DNA of 20,883 nt from positions 1 to 20,883 of the IMG/VR virus record IMGVR_UViG_3300021090_001394. One strand, 5' to 3'. The position numbers were made by a program, and so were the translations under genes. This stretch comes from a virus. Shown piece by piece: positions 8,104 to 16,499 of this stretch. Within the stretch, counting starts at the first letter, position 1, and every line of letters begins with the position of its first letter. The notes beneath the pieces are model-generated. The model was not told the DNA's origin, did no database searches, and saw only the letters and a list, made by a program, of their open reading frames with translations.

Positions 8104-8384
8104 TGGACGACCCCTCGACCTACTACACCCCGTTGCGGATGTCGCGGCCGTTTGCGCCCGGGGTTGCCGCTGGCGGTGGCTCGGCTATCGGTTTGGAAGC
8201 AAGCGCGGATGTGCTGCTCCAGGAAAATGGAGATCAGCTATTGATGGAGTCGGGGGGCAGTGCTGATATTTCGGCTTTCTCCGCGGCTGCCGCATTAACC
8301 GGGGCTGAGGAGTGGGCCTTCGTGCAGGGGGGCGTTACCGTGAAGGTGACCACCAATCAATTGCGGACGTTCGTTAACGCATAG
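8103..8384 (+). CDS. Small tail-associated protein with fibre-anchor motif
   Basis: 93 residues from ATG 8103. The N-terminus (MDDPSTYYTPLRMSRPFAPGVAAGGG) is low-complexity. The C-terminal ~40 residues (AALTGAEEWAFVQGGVTVKV followed by TTNQLRTF) match the 'LxGxExxxVQxGxxxKVTxxQL' pattern found near the N-termini of many phage tail-fibre proteins. The same pattern occurs in the first 45 residues of the next gene, so this protein may be a free anchor unit or a remnant fibre base. The gene has two runs of six G (8252-8257 and 8327-8332). Function as a receptor-binding assembly component is inferred from the motif and position. Confidence 0.75.
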   Translation: MDDPSTYYTPLRMSRPFAPGVAAGGGSAIGLEASADVLLQENGDQLLMESGGSADISAFSAAAALTGAEEWAFVQGGVTVKVTTNQLRTFVNA

Positions 8385-8393
8385 AGCATATGT

Positions 8394-9698
8394 ATGGCGA
8401 ATCTGAAAATCAGTGAATTGAGCGCCGCGAGCGCGCTGGGCGGAACCGAGGTCGGGGGGGGGGTTCAGGCCGCCGGCAACGTGAAGATCACCGCCGATCA
8501 GCTCAAGACATACTGCCGCGAATTGAAGATGGTTTTGGCGGTTCCTCGAATCCATCAATCCACACGATACTGCGGGCGAAACAACCACATCGTGCGGACC
8601 GCGGCCGGGGTCTGGTATTTGTTTTTCGTCCTAGAGACAGGACAAGACCTCTATTACATGAAGAGTTCGGATTCCGGGGTTACGTGGGGGTTGCCGGTCA
8701 TGGTGAAAACCGGGACGCTGGGAGGCGTTGCAGTCTGGTTTGACAAGTGGACGCCAGGTGACAGCGGCACGCTGATCCATGTGGCCTATTTCGATTCGGC
8801 CGTGGTTCTGTACCGCAGCCTAGACACCAGCGGGGATACGCTGGGCACCGAGCGCACGGTGTTCACTGGAGCGTCAGCGACCCAGGCGCAAAATACCTGT
8901 CTTGCCATCACCAAATCCCGCGCAAATCGCATCTACGTCGCTTTTGACATTGATGCCGGGACCGAGACCGGATTCTACAAGTCGGATGATTTTCCTGTGA
9001 CCGCCTTCACCATCAAGGATAACGGCATTCATGAAGGCGTCACCGATTGGTATTCGCTGTTTCCCGGCAACTACGCAGACTCCGCCGACATCGACTGCGT
9101 GTTCAACGACCGCAGTGCGTTGGGGCTGAGCCTCAAGACCTTTGACGACTCCGCGAACAACTGGACTGGAGTATCGGCGGAGACCGCCATCATCGCAGAC
9201 GGAGGCTTCGCTGACATCAGCGGCAATACCGTCGCTTCGCAATTTTCCGGGGCGGTGCGGGACTCAGACGGCCATTTGTTCGTTGCCGCGTGGTCGAACG
9301 CGGATACGCTGAACGCAGACCTGCGGTTTTTCGACATCAATGGCGCCGCTTCCATCACGGAGCGCACGAATGTGGTGTTGAATTCCGTTGACGACCAGGC
9401 CGTGTGCGCGGTGTCCATCGACGCCAGTGGTGACCACAATGTCTATTATTTTGGCAAGTCGGATGGGAGCGAGACCTACGCAACCGCAATGAAGATGTAT
9501 TACAAGCGCAGCACTGACGACGGGGTGAACTGGGGCGCTGAAACCGAGGTCGGCACCGGCAACATTGCACGGGGTTTGAGCTTCATAGCCGCCGCCAAGG
9601 AGATCGGCGACGGCGAACACGTGGTGGGGCAGTACGCCGATGATTGGCCTCCCACTGGTGGGGGGGCGCTTTCGGTCATGGTGGCGACGTTGACCTAA
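8394..9698 (+). CDS. Tail-fibre or spike-like protein with sialidase-type Asp-box propeller
   Basis: 434 residues. Residues 1-~45 (MANLKISELSAASALGGTEV, then NVKITADQLKTYC) form the fibre-anchor motif shared with the upstream gene. From ~50 the sequence has propeller character, with two clear Asp-boxes (SxDxGxTW type): SSDSGVTW at ~90-97 and STDDGVNW at ~372-379. Repeated short strands of the form 'hhVAhFD/hYFGKSDG' lie between them. This predicts a beta-propeller that binds or cleaves surface glycan. I cannot locate a full sialidase catalytic set, so it may only bind. Codons 21-23 and the next base form a run of 10 G. No strong ribosome binding site precedes the ATG, consistent with coupling to the upstream gene. 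GC is visibly lower than in the head genes (53% in one 60-bp sample). Confidence 0.8.
   Translation: MANLKISELSAASALGGTEVGGGVQAAGNVKITADQLKTYCRELKMVLAVPRIHQSTRYCGRNNHIVRTAAGVWYLFFVLETGQDLYYMKSSDSGVTWGLPVMVKTGTLGGVAVWFDKWTPGDSGTLIHVAYFDSAVVLYRSLDTSGDTLGTERTVFTGASATQAQNTCLAITKSRANRIYVAFDIDAGTETGFYKSDDFPVTAFTIKDNGIHEGVTDWYSLFPGNYADSADIDCVFNDRSALGLSLKTFDDSANNWTGVSAETAIIADGGFADISGNTVASQFSGAVRDSDGHLFVAAWSNADTLNADLRFFDINGAASITERTNVVLNSVDDQAVCAVSIDASGDHNVYYFGKSDGSETYATAMKMYYKRSTDDGVNWGAETEVGTGNIARGLSFIAAAKEIGDGEHVVGQYADDWPPTGGGALSVMVATLT
8454..8463 (+). repeat. Run of 10 G (candidate phase-variable tract)
   Basis: Ten consecutive G encode Gly21-Gly23 plus the first base of Val24 of the Asp-box protein; the next longest G run seen in the window is seven. 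With nine G the frame reaches a TGA seven codons after the tract. With eleven G it also reaches a TGA further on, before the second Asp-box. Slippage of one base would therefore switch the protein off. The tract sits at the boundary between the anchor motif and the rest of the protein. Confidence 0.9.
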
Positions 9699-9710
9699 TT
9701 CGATTGATAA

Positions 9711-11573
9711 ATGGCGATCACCATAACAGCCAGCGCACACCGCACGACTGGCATCGGTCCTCTCTACGTGCATTTCGATGCGACCGACACGACGGCCGAT
9801 GGTGTTGCAAACCCGTTCCACGAACTCGACTTCTCGTGGAATTTCGGTGATCCAAGCGCCGGGAATTTTGCTTATGGCAATCCCTACCTGCGGAACAAGA
9901 ACATCGCCTATGGAGCGGTGGCGGGACACGTTTACAGCATTGCAGAAGGCGGCGGCGACGTGCCTTTCACCGCTACGCTGACCGTGACCGATGGCGTCAC
10001 GACTGAAACGCAGACGTTTGACATCACGGTTTACGACCCGGAAGGGGCGAACGGGTTTGACGACTTCTATTATTTCGACCCGAGCGGGGCATTCACCGGA
10101 GCACCCGCCGAGGACGCCACGCACGTCAGGGTGACGAGCGGAGATTTCGACAGCATCAAAACAACCTACCAGGCGGCCAATCGCAGCTTGCGGTTCGCGG
10201 GCGGTCAAGTATTCGACGCGAGCGCGGCATCTACGATAACCACTACGACCGGCCCGTGGGAGCTTTGCGGTTTTGGGAGCGGTCGCGCCATCGTTCAGAA
10301 AACTACCGGAGGACTGCGGACGATTCAGTTTCAAGGGGCGACCGATGGTCGCGTTCGCGGTCTTGATCTGGATGGAGAGCAGCAGGCTGGCACCGGGCAA
10401 TGCCTATGGTTCGTGAATCCCAAGAGCACGGATATTCTGCTTCATGACATTTACGGGCACGACGACGGCGGCGGCATCGGGGTTGACGGTGGTGGCTCCA
10501 CGCTCAACGACCAGATGTGCATCTCCGAGTGCATCCTCCAGAGGTTCACGACCGACCTCGGCGTGTTCCTGTGGGGGCACAAGTCAGCGGTGCTTGGCTG
10601 CTTGATAGAGGACACGGAGACGCTTGGCGGGACCGATCCAGAGCACACCGCGCGGATCGGATACTGGCGGAAATCGATGTTCCAACACAACAAGATCGCT
10701 CTCTCCCAGACGAGCCCTGGAAAGGAAATGCTTACGCTTCGGACGCCGGTGGTGCCGCAGCCAGGAACTCCTCCGGGGACCAGCCTCTCGATAGTTTCGG
10801 ACAACGAAATCCCGACGAACACCTACATCGGGATGCAGATGGGGCCACCCTCCAACGGCGAAGCGTATCTCTCAGATGTCATCATTGAGCGTGAATACCA
10901 CTGGGCCGACCTGAGCGGCCCCGTCGACGCTGGCGAACCGGGGTTCAGGTTGTCGGGGACGCGGGTGACGAAACGCAACTGTATCGTTGATGCCACCAAC
11001 TCAGTGAACGCGAACGCGCGATGCATGCAAATCCTCACTGAGGAAACTTCCTTCTACACCAATGATCCCTGGTGCCGGAATCTGTGGCTCTACAACAATT
11101 CATATGTGCTGGCCTCAGGCACCGGGATGAACGGCTTCCTCCCAATCGTGTTTTCAGGGAGCACCGTAGACGGCTCGATTGTTGACAACAATCTTGCGTA
11201 TGCAAGGCCAGGTTTTGGGATTTCGACCGTCGACCTGTTAACGCCGGGAAGCGGCAACACCGTCACTGAAGGATCAAACAATTCAAGCGCGGCGCAGATG
11301 CTCAACAACGACCCGTTCGTCGACGCCATAAACCGAACGGTTGCAGACGGCGACCTGATGCCAGCAGGTTACGCGGTTGGTGGGGGCAACGGGGCGCTGC
11401 CGGTGTTCCGAGACTACCGCGGGATTTTCAGGGACCGCTCGCAGATGGACATCGGCGCGTTCCAGACAGCGGAGGGCACGCTGCCGGGCGAGGGTGGCGG
11501 TGGCAGCGGCCAGATTTTCCCCCCTCCCGCCGCACGCCGCATGATTGGCCTGGTGCCGATTGGGTTGAGATGA
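9711..11573 (+). CDS. Tailspike-like protein: PKD domain plus right-handed beta-helix
   Basis: 620 residues, no signal peptide, consistent with a virion protein rather than a secreted enzyme. Residues ~1-108 form a PKD-type Ig fold (IGPLYVHFDATDT, LDFSWNFGDPSAG, GHVYSIAEGG, FTATLTVTDGVTTETQTFDI). Residues ~115-590 have the short, irregular strand repeats of a right-handed parallel beta-helix, as in pectate-lyase-like phage depolymerases (GGQVFDASAASTITT, VRGLDLDGEQQ, CISECILQRF, RNLWLYNNSYVL, VDNNLAYARPG). It ends with the helix-capping pattern DYRG...MDIGAFQ and a Gly-rich linker with a short tail. It lacks the anchor motif of the two upstream genes. Likely role: binding or degrading a host surface polysaccharide. 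No catalytic triad can be named. Its stop overlaps the next start (ATGA). Confidence 0.85.
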   Translation: MAITITASAHRTTGIGPLYVHFDATDTTADGVANPFHELDFSWNFGDPSAGNFAYGNPYLRNKNIAYGAVAGHVYSIAEGGGDVPFTATLTVTDGVTTETQTFDITVYDPEGANGFDDFYYFDPSGAFTGAPAEDATHVRVTSGDFDSIKTTYQAANRSLRFAGGQVFDASAASTITTTTGPWELCGFGSGRAIVQKTTGGLRTIQFQGATDGRVRGLDLDGEQQAGTGQCLWFVNPKSTDILLHDIYGHDDGGGIGVDGGGSTLNDQMCISECILQRFTTDLGVFLWGHKSAVLGCLIEDTETLGGTDPEHTARIGYWRKSMFQHNKIALSQTSPGKEMLTLRTPVVPQPGTPPGTSLSIVSDNEIPTNTYIGMQMGPPSNGEAYLSDVIIEREYHWADLSGPVDAGEPGFRLSGTRVTKRNCIVDATNSVNANARCMQILTEETSFYTNDPWCRNLWLYNNSYVLASGTGMNGFLPIVFSGSTVDGSIVDNNLAYARPGFGISTVDLLTPGSGNTVTEGSNNSSAAQMLNNDPFVDAINRTVADGDLMPAGYAVGGGNGALPVFRDYRGIFRDRSQMDIGAFQTAEGTLPGEGGGGSGQIFPPPAARRMIGLVPIGLR

Positions 11574-11851
11574 ACGGTATCGACTACATGGTCCGGCGTG
11601 GGCCGCAGACGCACGTCACCGAGAGCTACGTGAGCTCGCCGCCGGCGCTGACGATCACGGACGAGTGCGGGGATCTGTGGTGCCTGGGGTTTCGCTACGG
11701 CGCCGCGCCGCGCGGGGAGTTCGCGTTCAACGTGCTGCGGAACGGCGTGGAGACCGGCGAGATCGCGAGCCGCATCGAGCGCCGGGCCGGCCGGGTGAGG
11801 ATTTTCACCGAGGCCGGATGGAAGCGGTGGACGGGGACAACGTTCGTGTGA
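11570..11851 (+). CDS. Hypothetical phage protein, 93 residues
   Basis: Starts at ATG 11570 overlapping the spike stop, and ends overlapping the next start (TGATG), so the three genes are translationally linked. Predicted beta-rich with alternating polar and aromatic strands (ALTITDECGDLWCLGFRYG, EFAFNVLRNGVETGEIAS, RVRIFTEAGWKRWTG). It has two cysteines close together (DECGDLWC). Family not recognised. Location after the spike suggests a spike accessory or assembly factor, but this is inference. Confidence 0.75.
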   Translation: MNGIDYMVRRGPQTHVTESYVSSPPALTITDECGDLWCLGFRYGAAPRGEFAFNVLRNGVETGEIASRIERRAGRVRIFTEAGWKRWTGTTFV

Positions 11852-11952
11852 TGAACCCCGCGACGATTACCTTCCACGAAACGCTGATCCGGCTGATGAA
11901 GGGCGTGATCAGCGCATGGGAAAAGTGGCTGGAGGCTCAAAAGCAGAAGTAA
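11851..11952 (+). CDS. 33-residue helical phage peptide
   Basis: ATG 11851 shares its A with the preceding TGA. The product (MNPATITFHETLIRLMKGVI, then SAWEKWLEAQKQK) is one amphipathic helix with a hydrophobic face (I, L, L, V, I, W, W, L) and a basic C-terminus. It has no full transmembrane segment. I think similar short 'FHETLIRLxKGxxxAWEKWL' peptides occur near phage tail-fibre genes, but I cannot confirm this. Overlap with the upstream gene and the clean composition support translation. A T7 run follows the stop (11953-11959) without a convincing hairpin. Confidence 0.6.
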   Translation: MNPATITFHETLIRLMKGVISAWEKWLEAQKQK

Positions 11953-12021
11953 TTTTTTTAACGACTCGCCAAGCACGCGCCTGACCGCGCCGCGACGTTT
12001 GCGGCCCCGCCCGGCAAATGC

Positions 12022-12045
12022 CTCCTTGGTTTTCACGACAAGGAG
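12022..12045 (+). promoter_or_regulatory. Hairpin masking the ribosome binding site of the next gene
   Basis: CTCCTTG (12022-12028) pairs perfectly with CAAGGAG (12039-12045), which contains the AAGGAG ribosome binding site of the gene at 12052; the loop is 10 nt. A second inverted repeat, TTTGC / GCAAA, lies just upstream at about 11998-12018. In this 99-bp leader the folded RNA would hide the site, so translation may be controlled by temperature, a protein or ribosome traffic. It could also be chance, since SD and anti-SD-like pairs are short. Confidence 0.5.
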
Positions 12046-12051
12046 ACATTC

Positions 12052-12540
12052 ATGTCGATGCAATACAGCGTTTCGGTAGGCGGCATCACCCCGACGGCGG
12101 CGGCCTGCACATTGGCGTTCGTCAACCCCGGCGTCTCGCGCTCGCTCGCGTTCCTGCGGGCCTGGGCGGGGCAGTCGGTCAACGCGACCAGCGCGCAGCA
12201 GAGGATCCAGCTCAACACGCAGGTCACGGCGTTCCCGACGCTGACCTCGGCCACGCCGGTCCCGCACACGCTATCCGATCCGGTGTCGGTCATCACCGGC
12301 GGCACGGGTGGCGCGGCGGGCACGAGCGGCACCAACGCCTCGGCGGAAGGCGCGGGGTCGAAAACCATCATCTACCACGACACGTTCAACGTGCTGAACG
12401 GCTGGCTGTGGGTGCCGACGCCGAAGGACGTGATCGTGCTCAACGCGAGCGCGGCCTCGGGCTTCGGGCTGCACGTGCCGGTGGCGGTATCGCCGGCGGG
12501 CGCCTGGTCGTGGGGCGTCACGTTCGAGCAGCTCGGATAA
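12052..12540 (+). CDS. Phage hypothetical protein, beta-rich, probable virion component
   Basis: 162 residues with a strong ribosome binding site (AAGGAGA) placed within a hairpin. The sequence is rich in Ala, Thr, Gly, Ser and Val with no charge clusters. It appears to have two beta domains: residues ~1-75 (YSVSVGGITPTAAACTLAFVNPG, LAFLRAWAG) and ~100-160 (KTIIYHDTFNVLNGWLWVPTPKDVIVLNAS, FGLHVPVAVSP), joined by a Gly/Ala/Thr loop (ITGGTGGAAGTSGTNASAEG). I have an impression of similar proteins in uncultured phages but no functional name. The own leader and terminator-like hairpin that bracket it suggest it is made at its own level, as expected for an abundant structural protein. Confidence 0.83.
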   Translation: MSMQYSVSVGGITPTAAACTLAFVNPGVSRSLAFLRAWAGQSVNATSAQQRIQLNTQVTAFPTLTSATPVPHTLSDPVSVITGGTGGAAGTSGTNASAEGAGSKTIIYHDTFNVLNGWLWVPTPKDVIVLNASAASGFGLHVPVAVSPAGAWSWGVTFEQLG

Positions 12541-12562
12541 GCGGCTTCGAGTTGCAGTCGAC

Positions 12563-12589
12563 CCACCGGAGAGACAATCTCTCCGGTGG
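12563..12589 (+). terminator. Strong hairpin ending the phage late operon
   Basis: A perfect 12-bp stem (CCACCGGAGAGA / TCTCTCCGGTGG) with loop CAA lies 22 bp after the last structural gene. No T run follows on either strand, so it may need Rho, may protect the RNA 3' end, or may be a protein-binding operator rather than a classical intrinsic terminator. The remaining intergenic DNA (12590-12655) is AT-rich. Confidence 0.6.
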
Positions 12590-12606
12590 CTGATGACAAT
12601 GGATAA

Positions 12607-12625
12607 ATAAATGGGAATTACATAG
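12607..12625 (+). repeat. Direct repeat copy 1 (ATAAAT...TACATAG), 5' of small ORF
   Basis: ATAAATGGGAATTACATAG here resembles ATAAATCCCATACATAG at 12900-12916: both share ATAAAT, a three-base spacer, A, and TACATAG, with a 2-base length difference. One copy precedes the 79-residue gene and the other precedes dnaN. They could be integrase-related sites, repeated promoter elements or chance. Confidence 0.4.
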
Positions 12626-12655
12626 TTAACTACCTAACGGGAAAGTGAGAATGAA

Positions 12656-12895
12656 ATGAGTTTCAATTTCGAGTTTGTCGCGGAAAGAGAAGACGCTAAC
12701 CAGATTATTGGCGAAGAATCTGCGCCGGAGATAGTGAAGGGGTTTCTTCGCGCCGGGCTATCGGCGTTCAAGCCCGGTTCACTGGTGCACGTGAAGGCTG
12801 TCGGTCATTTGTTCAACAACGATTACCAGAAAAGCACGGGGGAATTGGTAGTAGAACAGGTGTCCTTGAGAACGCCGAAGGCACCGGGTAGTTAA
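12656..12895 (+). CDS. Small conserved phage-type protein next to dnaN
   Basis: 79 residues, ATG 12656 after a GGGAAAGTGAGA ribosome binding site. The N-terminus (MSFNFEFVAEREDANQIIGE), a central helix, and a C-terminal strand pair (SLVHVKAVGHLF, ELVVEQVSL) fit the layout of small phage proteins of the type 'MxFxFxVxAxxKxEA...EEL', which I recognise only loosely. GC is much lower (about 42% over the 60 bp at 12661-12720) than in dnaN (about 67% over 13141-13200), which marks it as acquired. It is the last gene before the chromosomal genes, 24 bp upstream of the dnaN start. It may be the right-end gene of the element. Function unknown. Confidence 0.8.
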   Translation: MSFNFEFVAEREDANQIIGEESAPEIVKGFLRAGLSAFKPGSLVHVKAVGHLFNNDYQKSTGELVVEQVSLRTPKAPGS

Positions 12896-12898
12896 GTA

Positions 12899-12905
12899 TA
12901 TAAAT
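12899..12905 (+). promoter_or_regulatory. Possible -10 element upstream of dnaN
   Basis: TATAAAT lies 15 bp before the dnaN ATG. If used, transcription would start within about 10 nt of the ATG and give a very short leader, which would fit the absence of a ribosome binding site. No good -35 box is seen at 16-18 bp. The element is inside direct repeat copy 2. Low confidence. Confidence 0.25.
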
Positions 12906-12916
12906 CCCATACATAG
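12900..12916 (+). repeat. Direct repeat copy 2, immediately upstream of dnaN
   Basis: ATAAATCCCATACATAG, partner of the copy at 12607-12625. It ends three bases before the dnaN start codon and so lies at the likely right boundary of the inserted element. A candidate att-related sequence, but no left-end copy is available in this window for comparison. Confidence 0.4.
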
Positions 12917-12919
12917 CAT

Positions 12920-14029
12920 ATGAAGCTCGTTCAACTCGAACGCGACGCCTTGCTCAAGCCGCTGCAGGCAGTAACCGGCATCGTGGAAAAGCGCCATACG
13001 CTGCCGATCCTCTCGAACGTCCTCATCGAGCGCAAGCAGGACAGTCTGCTGATGATGGCGACGGACCTCGAGATCCAGGTGGCAACGCGCACGGACCTCG
13101 AGAAGAGTTCCGGGGAGGATGCGGGCCTCACGGTGTCGGCCCGCAAGCTTCAGGAAATCCTGCGGGCGTTGCCGGAGGGAACCGAGGCGGCGCTCGAAGT
13201 GCAGAACAACCGTCTCCAGGTGCGCTCCGGCAAGAGCCGCTTCAACCTGCAGACCTTGCCGGTGGCGGATTTCCCGGCGATGGCGAACCCGGATGCGGCG
13301 CAGGCGAAGGTGAGCATGCCGCAGAGGGCGCTGCGGGAATTGCTGCTGCTGGTGCAGTATGCGATGGCGCAGCAGGACATACGCTACTATCTCAACGGGC
13401 TGCTCCTGGTGCTGGAAGGGGCGCAGGTCAAGGTGATTGCCACCGATGGCCACCGGCTGAGCTACGCCGCGCGGCCTCTCGGGCAGCAGCAGGAGCGGCG
13501 CGAGGTGATTCTCCCGCGCAAGGCGGTGCTGGAACTGAGCCGCCTGCTCGGGGACAGCGATGACGCGGTCGCGATCGAGATCTTCGCGAGCCTGGTGCGG
13601 TTCACCTTCGGTAATACGGTCCTCACCACCAAGATCATCGACGGCAAGTTCCCGGATTACACGCGGGTCGTGCCGACGAACTACCAGAAGCGCTTCTCCA
13701 TCAAGCGGCAGGAGCTCCTGCAGTCGCTGCAGCGGGCGGCGATCCTGTCCAACGAAAAGTTCCGCGGCGTGCGCTGGATGGTGTCGGCCAACAGCCTGCG
13801 CATTTCCTGCACCAACAACGAGCAGGAGGAGGCCCAGGAGGAGCTGGAGGTTGCGTATGGCGGAGACGCGCTCGACATCGGTTTCAACATAACCTACATC
13901 CTGGACGTGCTGAACAACGTGCACAGCGAGACGGTCGAATGCTCGTTCGGGGATGCCAACAGCAGCATGCTGGTCACGGTGCCGGACAACGTCGAGTTCC
14001 GCTACGTGGTCATGCCGATGCGCATTTGA
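12920..14029 (+). CDS. dnaN: DNA polymerase III subunit beta (sliding clamp)
   Basis: Dimeric ring that tethers polymerase III and many repair proteins to DNA. The 369 residues span the three clamp domains. Recognisable segments are LLKPLQAVTGIVEKRHTLPILSNVLIE at the start, FPAMANP, IKVLATDGHRLSYA-like VIATDGHRLSYAARPL, GKFPDYTRVVPTNYQK, and the C-terminal VVMPMRI (usual end YVVMPMRL). It is complete and appears functional. The ATG context (TAGCATATG) has no Shine-Dalgarno sequence, unlike most genes here, and AT-rich phage-type DNA lies directly upstream. dnaA is not visible. It is 9 bp from gyrB, with which it forms a unit; the absence of recF between them is typical of many betaproteobacteria. 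Confidence 0.99.
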   Translation: MKLVQLERDALLKPLQAVTGIVEKRHTLPILSNVLIERKQDSLLMMATDLEIQVATRTDLEKSSGEDAGLTVSARKLQEILRALPEGTEAALEVQNNRLQVRSGKSRFNLQTLPVADFPAMANPDAAQAKVSMPQRALRELLLLVQYAMAQQDIRYYLNGLLLVLEGAQVKVIATDGHRLSYAARPLGQQQERREVILPRKAVLELSRLLGDSDDAVAIEIFASLVRFTFGNTVLTTKIIDGKFPDYTRVVPTNYQKRFSIKRQELLQSLQRAAILSNEKFRGVRWMVSANSLRISCTNNEQEEAQEELEVAYGGDALDIGFNITYILDVLNNVHSETVECSFGDANSSMLVTVPDNVEFRYVVMPMRI

Positions 14030-16470
<2,441 letters not shown>

Positions 16471-16471
<1 letters not shown>

Positions 16472-16499
16472 ATAAACGCGGCGTATCGCCGCGATTATT
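16471..16499. terminator. Bidirectional terminator between convergent gyrB and topB
   Basis: CGCGGCG / CGCCGCG (loop TAT) is flanked by AATAA on the left and TTATT on the right, which also pair across one A-A mismatch. Each strand therefore ends with an A-rich 5' arm and a T-rich 3' arm. The structure overlaps the last base of the gyrB stop and covers the topB stop, so one element ends both transcripts with almost no spare DNA. Confidence 0.85.

Noticed and set aside
12541-12919. tRNA gene as the attachment target
   Set aside because: No cloverleaf or CCA-like end can be found near the junction; the target seems to be the dnaN leader.
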